NCBI RefSeq assembly: GCF_006483455.1
Contig: NZ_PPPU01000006.1
Span: 124,001-188,000 of the forward strand
DNA: 64,000 nucleotides
Source: Methylomonas koyamae
GTDB lineage: Bacteria > Pseudomonadota > Gammaproteobacteria > Methylococcales > Methylomonadaceae
Direction: 5' to 3'
Under the pieces are notes generated by a model. The model ran no database searches and was not told the DNA's origin. It saw only the letters and a list, made by a program, of their open reading frames with translations. Below, piece by piece: positions 14,520 to 22,412 of the stretch (its first letter is position 1; every line of letters starts with the position of its first letter). The position numbers and the translations under genes are program-made.

Positions 14520-16206
14520 ATCCATCGACATCCAGGAAGTCCGCAACTGGCGCGAGTTCGAAAAAGAGCTGGCCGTTCTCGGCGAGCAAATCCGCCAGCA
14601 GATCGAGCTGGAGTGCGAGGCGTTTGCCACCGATCCGGCAGCCAGCAAGGAACGTCGGGAACGCGCCTGGCACGACTACGGCTATTTCTGCAAAACCTAT
14701 TTTCCGCACTACGTCCCCACGCCGCATTTCAGCCAGTTTCACGAGTTCATTTTCCTGCGCTTTCCGCAAGTGATCGACGGCGCTGCCGACGGCCGCGAGG
14801 TGCATCAAGCGCCGCGCGGCGAGGCCAAATCGACTTACGAAACCCAGCTCGGTTCGCTGTGGTGCATCGTCACCGGTCGCAAGCACATGATCGGCATCAT
14901 CATGAACACCGAGGAACAGGCGGCGGAGATGTTGGAAAGTATCAAGGCCGAGCTGGATACCAATCCGCGCTTGGCGATGGACTTTCCGGAAGCCTGCGGC
15001 CGGGGCCGGGTATGGCAAGCGACCACGGCCATCACCGCCAACAATATCAAGGTGCGCATCGGCGGTACCGGAAAAAAAATCCGGGGCATGAAGCACGGCC
15101 CGCACCGGCCGGATTTGATCTTCCTGGACGATTTGGAGAACGACGAAAACGTCAAGGACAAGGGCCAACGCGACAAGGTGCAGAAGTATGTGCTGAGTGC
15201 GGTGCTGGGCTTGGCTGGACCGGGCGGCGGCATGGATGTGTTTTGGGTCGGTACCAGCTTGCATTACGACGCCGCGATCAACCGCGTCAGCCGCGCACCG
15301 GGCTGGCGGCGGAAGGTGTTTCGGTCGATTTTGAAATGGCCGGACCGGATGGACCTTTGGGACCAGTGGGAAGCGCTGTACACCCGCAGCGGCGACGACG
15401 ATGAAAAGGAACGGTTCGAAGCCGAGGCGCTGGCGTTTTACGAAGCCAACAAGGCGGAAATGGATGCCGGCGCGGTGGTCAGTTGGCCGGAGGTACGGCC
15501 GCTGTACCGGTTGATGTGCATGCGGGCGATTAATCACGACGCCTTCAGCCAGGAACAGCAAAACGAGGCCGGCAACGATGAAAACGCGCCGTTTAAGGAT
15601 ATTCAGTTTTGGGTTAACCGGTTGGCGGATTGGGTGTTTTTCGGTTCGATAGACCCGTCATTGGGCAAGAAAGGCACGGTCAAGGGCGACCCGTCGGCGA
15701 TTCTGGTCGGTGGTTTGGACCGTAAGAAGATGACGCTGGACGTGGTGGAAGCCGATATCTGCAAGCGGGTTCCAGAGTTAATCATTACCAGAGCAATTGA
15801 CTATCAGATTGAGTATCAATGCCTGGCGTGGGCGGTAGAAACTGTGCAGTTTCAATTTTTTCTGCATACACAGTTAATAAAAGAGGCGGCGCGCCGTTCT
15901 ATTGCATTTCCGGGAATTCCGGTGCAGCCGGATACTGACAAAGCGCTGCGGATTATCAGTTTGCAGCCATACGTTAATAATGGCCTGATTCGGTTACATC
16001 GGAATCAGTCAACCATGACCGAGCAATTGAAGTTCTGGCCCGAGGCCACTCACGACGACGGCCCGGATGCGCTGGAAATGCTGTGGCAGATCGCCAAACA
16101 GTTTGGCGGCGAATTTGAATACACCCCGGCGGGCGGCGGACGCGGCAAACGCCGGTCTACCAGCCGTCGGAGTGCTGATTATGATGAGGATTGGGATGAT
16201 GACTAG
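14500..16206 (+). CDS. terL: Phage terminase large subunit
   Basis: 568-aa packaging motor. The ATPase domain shows a Walker A-like APRGEAKST (residues about 106-114) and Walker B with catalytic acid DLIFLDDLEND (near residue 208). The nuclease domain shows the RNase H-like acidic residues in FFGSIDPSLGK (near residue 385) and DDGPDALEML (near residue 522). The C-terminus is a basic then acidic tail. Size and motifs fit Mu-like gp28. It overlaps the 65-aa gene by 20 bp. The segment at about 15770-16010 (residues 425-505) is slightly more AT-rich than the rest. Confidence 0.92.
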   Translation: MTAKMSESIDIQEVRNWREFEKELAVLGEQIRQQIELECEAFATDPAASKERRERAWHDYGYFCKTYFPHYVPTPHFSQFHEFIFLRFPQVIDGAADGREVHQAPRGEAKSTYETQLGSLWCIVTGRKHMIGIIMNTEEQAAEMLESIKAELDTNPRLAMDFPEACGRGRVWQATTAITANNIKVRIGGTGKKIRGMKHGPHRPDLIFLDDLENDENVKDKGQRDKVQKYVLSAVLGLAGPGGGMDVFWVGTSLHYDAAINRVSRAPGWRRKVFRSILKWPDRMDLWDQWEALYTRSGDDDEKERFEAEALAFYEANKAEMDAGAVVSWPEVRPLYRLMCMRAINHDAFSQEQQNEAGNDENAPFKDIQFWVNRLADWVFFGSIDPSLGKKGTVKGDPSAILVGGLDRKKMTLDVVEADICKRVPELIITRAIDYQIEYQCLAWAVETVQFQFFLHTQLIKEAARRSIAFPGIPVQPDTDKALRIISLQPYVNNGLIRLHRNQSTMTEQLKFWPEATHDDGPDALEMLWQIAKQFGGEFEYTPAGGGRGKRRSTSRRSADYDEDWDDD

Positions 16207-16345
16207 GTCAGATGCATATTTCGAAGGGCAAGAAGCGGGCGAATTGGGTGCTACTGACGCCGATTGCCCATATCCAATTGGCAGTGATGAGGCTATGGAT
16301 TGGCTGGATGGTTTGATGTCAGTAGGAGATTATGACGATGATTAA
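16199..16345 (+). CDS. Small RMF-like phage protein
   Basis: 48-aa protein overlapping the terL stop and the portal start. It reads MTRSDAYFEGQEAGELGATD, then CPYPIGSDEAMDWLDGLMS. The pattern (A)YxEGxxAgxxG...NPyp...W..G is that of ribosome-modulation-factor-like small proteins found in phages. ATG codons at 16196 and 16199 are both possible; 16199 is used here. Function is inferred only from the pattern. In bacteria RMF dimerises and hibernates 70S ribosomes. Confidence 0.6.
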   Translation: MTRSDAYFEGQEAGELGATDADCPYPIGSDEAMDWLDGLMSVGDYDDD

Positions 16346-17924
16346 ACAAGCCAAAGCCGCCCTGGCCGCGCTGGCGGGCGTCAGCAAGAAAGGCCTGCAA
16401 GTGTTGCAAGCCGGCGCTCGCTCAACGCAAAGCACGCCGATGAATTACAACAGCGTCAATACGCTGGACCCGACCCGGCTGGCGAATGCCTTTGCCCAGG
16501 CCGACCATGGTTATATCACCGATCAGGCCACGCTGTTCGAGCTGGTCGAAGAGCAAGACGCGCATATTTTTTCGGAGCTGGCCAAGCGCCGCCGCGCGGT
16601 GACTGGGTTGAATTGGGACTTGCATCCGAAAGACGATGCCAACCAGGCGGAGATCGATCGGGCCAAAGAGCTGAAAAACATGCTGTGCCAGATCAAAGGC
16701 GTTGACGATTCAGGGCAGCGAAAATACCAAAGCTTTTCCGACGTGCTGTTCGATTTAACGGATGCGATAGGCAAAGGTCTGGCGGCACAAGAGATTCAGT
16801 GGCGCACCGGCGCGGAATGGGTGCCGGCGGCCTTGCATTGGGTGCCGCAGCGGGAGTTTCAAATCGATATCAAAAGCGGCGAGTTGATGTACCGCAAAAA
16901 CGGCATGCCGGAGTCGCTACGCGAGTGGGGCTGGGTGATTCACGAGCACCGGGCGAAGTCGGGCTACATCGAGCAGGCCGCGCTGTTCCGGGTCCTGGCG
17001 TGGACTTATGCCTACAAAGCCTACAACGTGCGCGACATGCAGCGATTCCTGGAAGTGTACGGCATGCCGCTGCGCTTGGGTAAGTATCCGGCCGGCATTG
17101 GCAAGACCGAACGCGACCAGTTATTGCGCGCGGTGCGCAATATTGGCAACGACGGCGCCGGCATCGTGCCCAGCACCATGACCATCGATTTCGTCACCCA
17201 AAGCTCGACCGGCAATGTCACCGATTTTTTAAACGCGATCCAGTATTGGGAGCGCAAGCAATCGATGGCCATCCTGGGCGGGACGTTGACCAGCCAGGCC
17301 GACGGCAAGACCAGTACCAATGCGCTGGGTGCGATTCATGACAAGGTGCGGCGCGAAATCATGCTGCACGACGTGCAGCAGATTCAACCGACCGTCAACC
17401 GCGATATCGTCCGGCCGATTGTGCTGTTGAACGGGATGTTTGCTGAAGATCGCATCCCGGAATTTTGCTACGACACGTCCGACGAAGTGGACCAAAAGGC
17501 GATGGTGGAGGTGTTGGAGAAAGGTGCGGCGTTGGGCATGGAAATCGATGTCGATTGGGCACACCGGGCGTTGCAGATTCCGCGCGCAGGCGATCAGGCA
17601 AAGATTTTGACGACGGCGGGCCGTGCTGCGGCGCCGAGTCCGGCCGGGGCGGCGTTGTCCCGTCTGGCAGCGCTGGCCAGGCAACAACAGGACGGCGATA
17701 TCGTCGGCAATTACAGCCAACAATTGGCCGCGCTATGCATGCCGCACGAAGAGGCGGCAATTCAGCAAATTGCGGCGGTGGTGGCGGCGGCCGGTTCGTT
17801 TGATGAGGCGATTGCCGGCATCGAGGCTCTGAATTTGGATAGTAACGCCTGGGCCGAGTCGTTGCAGCTGGGCATGGCGGCGGCGCATTTGGCCGGGCGC
17901 GGCGATATCGGCGGTGCAAAATGA
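16332..17924 (+). CDS. Portal protein, Mu gp29-like (DUF935)
   Basis: 530-aa portal protein that would form the head vertex ring through which DNA passes. Typical DUF935 segments are visible: ITDQATLFELVEEQDAHIFS, then ELAKRRRAVTGLNWDL (residues 60-97), the WVIHEHRAKSG region (near residue 200), YGMPLRLGKYPAG (near 245) and LGGTLTSQADGKTSTNALG (near 315). Length fits Mu gp29 (512 aa). It overlaps the RMF-like gene by 14 bp and the next gene by 4 bp. Confidence 0.92.
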   Translation: MTMIKQAKAALAALAGVSKKGLQVLQAGARSTQSTPMNYNSVNTLDPTRLANAFAQADHGYITDQATLFELVEEQDAHIFSELAKRRRAVTGLNWDLHPKDDANQAEIDRAKELKNMLCQIKGVDDSGQRKYQSFSDVLFDLTDAIGKGLAAQEIQWRTGAEWVPAALHWVPQREFQIDIKSGELMYRKNGMPESLREWGWVIHEHRAKSGYIEQAALFRVLAWTYAYKAYNVRDMQRFLEVYGMPLRLGKYPAGIGKTERDQLLRAVRNIGNDGAGIVPSTMTIDFVTQSSTGNVTDFLNAIQYWERKQSMAILGGTLTSQADGKTSTNALGAIHDKVRREIMLHDVQQIQPTVNRDIVRPIVLLNGMFAEDRIPEFCYDTSDEVDQKAMVEVLEKGAALGMEIDVDWAHRALQIPRAGDQAKILTTAGRAAAPSPAGAALSRLAALARQQQDGDIVGNYSQQLAALCMPHEEAAIQQIAAVVAAAGSFDEAIAGIEALNLDSNAWAESLQLGMAAAHLAGRGDIGGAK

Positions 17925-18229
17925 GTGTGCATATCGAATGGACGCAGGGCGTGGCGCGGACGTTCGATCCCGGCAAGCGCTTCGAGGATGCGGCGCCGTT
18001 CGTATCCGTCGTGAAATTGGACAAAATCGGGCCGGATACGGTGCTGCTGTCGGCGGATTTGTCGCAACGTAAACTCAGTCGCGGCGATATCGCCGATTTG
18101 AAAGCCGAATTAACCGCGGCCGGGTTTGAGTTGGTGCATTGCTGGCGCAAGATCGGCCGCAAAGTGCCTTACGGCGGCAGAGTGATCCGCACCAAGGGCC
18201 AACTGGCACTGTGGGAGATACCGTTGTGA
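17921..18229 (+). CDS. 102-aa phage protein, hypothetical
   Basis: Lies between portal and gpF genes, overlapping both (ATGA at 17921-17924; TTGTGA at 18225-18229). Mixed alpha/beta protein: MSVHIEWTQGVARTFDPGKR at the start and a basic C-terminus (HCWRKIGRKVPYGGRVIRTK). The length and place suggest a head-assembly helper, but I recognise no family. Confidence 0.65.
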   Translation: MSVHIEWTQGVARTFDPGKRFEDAAPFVSVVKLDKIGPDTVLLSADLSQRKLSRGDIADLKAELTAAGFELVHCWRKIGRKVPYGGRVIRTKGQLALWEIPL

Positions 18230-19509
18230 CCGATTCGCCGGCCAAGCTGCCGTTTAATGAGGCGATTGATTTTTATAAGGCCAAAATCCAGCTGCCAACC
18301 GCCAGTTGGACGGATATTTGGCAGGAGCAGCACAGCCACGCTTTTGTCGTAGCCGGTGCGGCGCACGATGCCTTGGTGGAAGACTTCTATAACGCGATTT
18401 TCGATGCCAAGCAGAACGGCGGCGGTTATGAGGATTTTCGCGGGCAGTTTGATGAGATTGTGGCTAAGCACGGCTGGAGTTATAACGGTTCCGCCGGCTG
18501 GCGGAGCAAAATCATCTACGACACCAATATCAATCAATCGTACAACGCGGGACGGTGGCAGCAAATACAGGCTGTTAAACACTTGCGGCCTTATTTAGAG
18601 TATGACCATACCTCCATTGAGCATCCGCGCCTGGAGCATAAGGCCTGGGATGGTCTGATTTTTTCGGTTGATGATCCAGTAGTTGACGTCATTTCACCGC
18701 AGAACGGTTGGGGCTGCAAATGTCGCTGGAATTCGTTGTCGCAATGGGAGGCGGAGCAGTTGTGGACTGCCAAGGGTATGTCCGGGCCTGATAATTTGGT
18801 ACTCGAATGGGAAGAAAAGACGGTCGGCAGCAAAGGTGCGTCGCCGCGCACTGTACGAGTGCCGAAAGGGATCGACCCCGGCTTTGCGTATAACCCCGGC
18901 AAGGCGTATCTGGAACCGCTGACGGTGCCGCCGTTGACGGGTTACGACGCGGTGTTGAAACAGCGCGATAAGCCATGGCCAACGGATTTTGTAAAGCCGG
19001 GCAAATCAAAGGCGACAAATGTTTCATCCAAGATCATTAATCCTCCGGGCGCCGTTCCGGAAGAAGCCGTAGCTGAATATCTGGATATTTTTGGGGCGAC
19101 GATGGATCAAGGCGTGGCATTTACCGATGCGGCTGGCAGTACCTTGGCGATTACCAAGGCGCTATTTCAAGACGGCAAAGGCGATTTCAAATGGCTGGCC
19201 AGCGAACGCAAAGCCGAACGGTTGCGGTATATCAATTTGATGGCGATGGCCTTGATTGAGCCGGATGAAATCTGGTGGCTATGGGTTAAAGATCATCACG
19301 AAAAAGGTAAATGGCGGCTCAAGCGGCGTTATCTGCGCGCATTCACGGTCGATGGCGAGAAAACCTATGCCGTGACGGTATTTGAGTGGGGCAGCAATGG
19401 CTGGACGGGTTCGACAACGTTTATGACGAATCAGCCGACAGAGGATTTACGCGAGGAGTATTTCGATAAGCAGCGCAACGGCCGCTTGGTGTTCAAGAAG
19501 GGTGATTGA
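18226..19509 (+). CDS. Head morphogenesis protein gpF (MuF) with C-terminal PBECR2-like nuclease domain
   Basis: 427-aa protein started at GTG 18226 (VTDSPAKLPFNEAIDFYKAK), overlapping the previous stop. The N-terminal part to about residue 210 is a Mu gpF/SPP1 gp7 head-minor protein: IIYDTNINQSYNAGRWQQ, YDHTSIEHPRLEHKAWDG, then GWGCKCRWNSLSQWEAEQL. After a Pro-rich linker, residues about 280-427 form a separate domain: EIWWLWVKDHHEKGKWRLKR, FTVDGEKTYAVTVFEW, then GWTGSTTF. This matches the PBECR2 nuclease family fused to phage MuF proteins. The protein could be injected with phage DNA and act in the new host. Confidence 0.82.
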   Translation: MTDSPAKLPFNEAIDFYKAKIQLPTASWTDIWQEQHSHAFVVAGAAHDALVEDFYNAIFDAKQNGGGYEDFRGQFDEIVAKHGWSYNGSAGWRSKIIYDTNINQSYNAGRWQQIQAVKHLRPYLEYDHTSIEHPRLEHKAWDGLIFSVDDPVVDVISPQNGWGCKCRWNSLSQWEAEQLWTAKGMSGPDNLVLEWEEKTVGSKGASPRTVRVPKGIDPGFAYNPGKAYLEPLTVPPLTGYDAVLKQRDKPWPTDFVKPGKSKATNVSSKIINPPGAVPEEAVAEYLDIFGATMDQGVAFTDAAGSTLAITKALFQDGKGDFKWLASERKAERLRYINLMAMALIEPDEIWWLWVKDHHEKGKWRLKRRYLRAFTVDGEKTYAVTVFEWGSNGWTGSTTFMTNQPTEDLREEYFDKQRNGRLVFKKGD

Positions 19510-19610
19510 GCCAAGCTTCTGCACAAACTTGGCAGCAGGATCGGGTTTGAGGGCCATGCAGAACCGCAGCTCCGTCACCATGATACTTATTATATAGGCG
19601 ATGAACGATT
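19510..19610. other. Short gap with a hairpin between gpF and gpG genes
   Basis: 101 bp. GCCAAG/CTTGGC form a 6-bp stem at 19511-19534 with no T run, so it is not a clear terminator. No ORF with a ribosome binding site is seen. Confidence 0.35.
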
Positions 19611-20132
19611 ATGCAATTTGAGATCGAGTTTGATACCAGTCACTTGGATCATATTTTGGAAGCGGCCAGGCGTGAGATTGCAACACCGGAGGAGATGCTG
19701 GGCAGTATCGGCGAGTCGTTGTTACGGGTTAACCGGAAGCGGCATGAAAAAGGCGTAGATCCGGAGGGCAAGGCGTGGAAGCCGCTGTCGGCGATGACGT
19801 TGGCCGAGGGTAAGCGTAAGGGCGGGCCGCTGAAAAAAACCGGGCGGATGTTGGCGAGTCTGAATTATCAGGTGTCGGCGAATACGTTGATTTTGGGGTT
19901 TGACGGTGCGAGGGATGCCAAGTTGGCGGCAATTCACCACGGCGGTACCGATCCCTATGTGATTCGGCCGCGAAATAAGCAAGCGTTGGCGTTTGGGGGA
20001 ATTGTGCGGCGGCGGGTGAATCATCCAGGCTTACCCAAACGGGAGTTGCTGGGCTTTCCGGAGAGCGACAAGAATTTGGTGGAGCATGTGACGATCGATC
20101 ATCTCACCCGGGTTTTAAACCGGGTTCGATGA
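19611..20132 (+). CDS. Phage virion morphogenesis protein gpG
   Basis: 173-aa protein of the Mu gpG/virion morphogenesis family, acting in tail completion. The family signature is visible: HEKGVDPEGKAWKPLSAMTL (residues about 46-65), then GPLKKTGRMLASLNYQVS, AAIHHGGTDPYVIRPRNKQA, and LPKRELLGFPESD. Length and order (after gpF) match Mu. It is the last recognisable phage structural gene in the window; the expected capsid protease and major capsid genes are not present downstream. Confidence 0.9.
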   Translation: MQFEIEFDTSHLDHILEAARREIATPEEMLGSIGESLLRVNRKRHEKGVDPEGKAWKPLSAMTLAEGKRKGGPLKKTGRMLASLNYQVSANTLILGFDGARDAKLAAIHHGGTDPYVIRPRNKQALAFGGIVRRRVNHPGLPKRELLGFPESDKNLVEHVTIDHLTRVLNRVR

Positions 20133-20147
20133 TCGTTTGAAGGGGAT

Positions 20148-20510
20148 TTAATCGGCGTATTCGGCGACTTCGCAGTGGATCACGAAGCCGGTTAGATATG
20201 GCAGGTTTTTCGGTATGCCGTATTCTTTCGAGGTCATTTTGCTGATCTTCCAATTCATCCATTGGTCGACGGCGGCGGCGATCGCATCGGTTAGGTCGGG
20301 ATTTAGTAAAAGATGGTTTAGGACGGTATCGCCAAATTGGCGGCCGTATCGGCTGTCTAAAAAGGGCTGGATGGTTTCGAATGGCTGATGGGTGGCATCG
20401 GCAATTTTTTTAACCGCTATGGGCCATGCGGCGGCCGGGTCGGTATGCCCATCTAAAGTGCCCCAAAAGCCCCATTCGGTATTGTGTGTTTGCGGGATGT
20501 TTTGCGCCAT
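20148..20510 (-). CDS. Conserved hypothetical protein at the prophage right end
   Basis: 120-aa protein on the minus strand, convergent with gpG. Sequence features: NTEWGFWGTLDGHTDPAAAW, a central FLDSRYGRQFGDTV and a Trp-rich VDQWMNWKISKMTSKEYGIP, ending NLPYLTGFV. I associate this family with integrative and conjugative elements and plasmids, not with Mu, but cannot confirm it here. It occupies the place where capsid and tail genes should begin, so it may have arrived with the deletion or recombination that removed them. Confidence 0.65.
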   Translation of the reverse strand: MAQNIPQTHNTEWGFWGTLDGHTDPAAAWPIAVKKIADATHQPFETIQPFLDSRYGRQFGDTVLNHLLLNPDLTDAIAAAVDQWMNWKISKMTSKEYGIPKNLPYLTGFVIHCEVAEYAD

Positions 20511-20751
20511 TGTTTCTCTCCGTCGTTGTGTTGTGTTGACGGTATTGACGCTCTGTTGCGGCAGGTTTTCAAGCGAAAACCGGGGGAAAATACCCGTATT
20601 ACGCGGCTAATTTATGCCGATATTCTCGGGATATTTCCTACAATTGAGCCCGATTTTGTCCGGAATTCAAGATTTTTGACGTTACGGTGAGAATCTAGTG
20701 TTTTCGCGGGTTTCCGGGCGAAATGGGGTTAGTTAACCCGTCCCGTTTTCA
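20511..20751. other. Candidate prophage right end with short repeats and palindrome
   Basis: 241 bp without a gene. GCGAAAACC (near 20571) and an inverted CGCGGGTTT/GGGCGAAAT cluster (20700-20724) recall transposase-binding repeats at Mu ends. GGGTTAGTTAACCC (20726-20739) is a perfect 6+2+6 dyad. Reading inward from 20751 on the minus strand gives TGAAAACGGGACGGG, starting with the TG expected of a Mu-type end, exactly where a host reading frame stops. The exact end is inferred. Confidence 0.45.
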
Positions 20752-21300
20752 CCCCCTCCCTACTACCGGTGTGGTGCTGTCCGGCAGGGTTTCGAACAAT
20801 TGCAGGGTGATCCAGTAGGCGCCGACGCTGCCTCCCAGGGCATTGGAGGCGTTGCGGATGGCCATGTCCAGGTGTTCGTGGATGTCGCCGGTATTGCCGA
20901 ATTGGCCGATCACGCCGGGGCCGTTTTGCACGCCGGATGTGGTGAACGTGGTGACGTTACCCAAGGCATCGGAGACTTCGATATGCTCGCCGTTGGGTGC
21001 CGAGTTCGACCAGATACTGCCGTCCCAGACTTTCAAATTGCCCAGGCCGCTAAACCATAACCAGTTGCCGGCACCGAAGGCGCCCAATGCGGTGTTGGCG
21101 TCGTAGCCCGGATCGTCGGTGCGGTAAAGTCCGCCCGACAAATCGCCGAAATCGGCTTCGAACCAATCGCCGTTGACGAAGATTTGACCGTTAGCTTTCC
21201 ACGGCTGAATGTCGCCGTCGTGTTGGTCGGCTGCCGAAGCGGCGGTTAAATTCAAGCTCAAACCCAGTGCCAAAATTGGTGCTATCCATTGATTACGCAT
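20749..21300 (-). pseudogene. Secreted protein gene truncated by the prophage
   Basis: 183-aa exported protein starting at 21300 (AAGGAGAT ribosome binding site upstream; signal peptide MRNQWIAPILALGLSLNLTA, ending ASA). The mature part (ADQHDGDIQPWKANGQIFVN and later HIEVSDALGNVTTFTTSGV) resembles a family of secreted methanotroph proteins I remember as longer and often ending in a sorting anchor. Here the frame runs PDSTTPVV and then GRG before a TGA that coincides with the proposed prophage end. The stop thus seems supplied by phage DNA. The missing C-terminus should lie beyond the left end of the prophage. Function of the protein is unknown. Confidence 0.6.
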
Positions 21301-21503
21301 GAACGATCTCCTTAAAACAAAAATAAAAACCTGACAAAAAATACGAGGAAGTGTGAGGTGTCTCACGATGCAACAATATAACATTACTGATATGCGATGC
21401 AATCGGGAATTTGCCTCAATTCATCTTGTGCTCTGCCGAGTTCAGTATTAGCAAACCATAAACCGATATGTCTCGGCAGCGGCCATAGCCGTGGTCCTTA
21501 GCG

Positions 21504-22289
21504 CTAAGGATGGGTTAGTCGTTCGATGCGGGCATACGCGGAATGGTTGTGTATCGACTCGAAGTTTTCCGATTCCACTGTGTAGGCGCCGATGCGCGGG
21601 TCGGCGTCCAGCCGGGCGGCGACGTCGCGCACCATGTCCTCGACGAATTTGGGGTGGTCGTAGGCGTATTCGGTGACGTATTTTTCGTCCGGTCGCTTCA
21701 GCAAGCCGTAGATTGGCGACGAGGCTTCGGCTTCGACCAGCGCAATCAGCTCTTCAAGCCAGATAAATTCGCTGGCCGCCACGGTAATCGTCACATGTGA
21801 CCGCTGGTTGTGGGCGCCGCGCTCGGAAATTTCCTTGGAACAGGGGCACAGGCTGGTGACCGGCACTACGATTTTGACTTTGATCCGGCAGCCGTTGCTG
21901 TCGATTTCGCCGATGAAGCTGACCTGATAATCCAACAGACTGCGTACGCCGCTGACCGGCGCGGCTTTTTCGACGAAGTAGGGAAAGCGCATGTCGATAT
22001 AGCCGGATTCGGCTTCCAGTCGCTGTAGCATTTCCTGCAGCATGACCGGAAACGAGGCAATGCTGATCTCCCGGTCGTGGCCATTCAAAATTTCCACGAA
22101 GCGCGACATGTGGGTGCCCTTGAAGTCGTGCGGCAGATTCACGTACATATCAAAACGAGCCACGGTATGTTGTTCGCCGCAGCTACGGTCTTTGACCCGC
22201 ACCGGATGCAGGATGTCTTTGATGCCGACTTTGTCGATGGCGATGCGGCGACTGTCGGCTCGGGCTTGGATGTCTTCGATGGGGATCAT
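21504..22289 (-). CDS. folE2: GTP cyclohydrolase FolE2 (type IB)
   Basis: 261-aa GTP cyclohydrolase IB, which converts GTP to 7,8-dihydroneopterin triphosphate for pterin synthesis. The family signature [20 protein letters not shown] is clear, with the active-site Cys, and [16 protein letters not shown] and [11 protein letters not shown] match the N-terminal half. FolE2 can use Mn or Fe and replaces zinc-dependent FolE1; in many bacteria it belongs to the Zur regulon. It is the last gene of the minus-strand zinc cluster, 123 bp after fhcA, with palindromic repeat B in the gap. The same chemistry (MptA-type) starts methanopterin synthesis, so a C1-cofactor role is also possible. Confidence 0.92.
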   Translation of the reverse strand: MIPIEDIQARADSRRIAIDKVGIKDILHPVRVKDRSCGEQHTVARFDMYVNLPHDFKGTHMSRFVEILNGHDREISIASFPVMLQEMLQRLEAESGYIDMRFPYFVEKAAPVSGVRSLLDYQVSFIGEIDSNGCRIKVKIVVPVTSLCPCSKEISERGAHNQRSHVTITVAASEFIWLEELIALVEAEASSPIYGLLKRPDEKYVTEYAYDHPKFVEDMVRDVAARLDADPRIGAYTVESENFESIHNHSAYARIERLTHP

Positions 22290-22324
22290 GGGTTTTAATA
22301 GCTGTTACGGTTCTGTGGCGTTTT

Positions 22325-22401
22325 GCAGGCTGGGTAGAGCGAAGCGAAACCCAGCGGATAGGCTTTCAATGCTGGGTTTCGTTTCACTCTACCCAGCCTG
22401 C
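22325..22401. repeat. Palindromic dispersed repeat, copy B
   Basis: 77-bp element with perfect 15-bp inverted ends (GCAGGCTGGGTAGAG / CTCTACCCAGCCTGC) and inner arms GCGAAACCCAGC / GCTGGGTTTCGT. It lies between fhcA and folE2 within the same transcription unit and shares ends and core with copy A (1523-1600). A hairpin this strong in an operon gap could act as an attenuator or RNA-stability element. Confidence 0.8.
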
Positions 22402-22412
22402 ATTCGATATTG

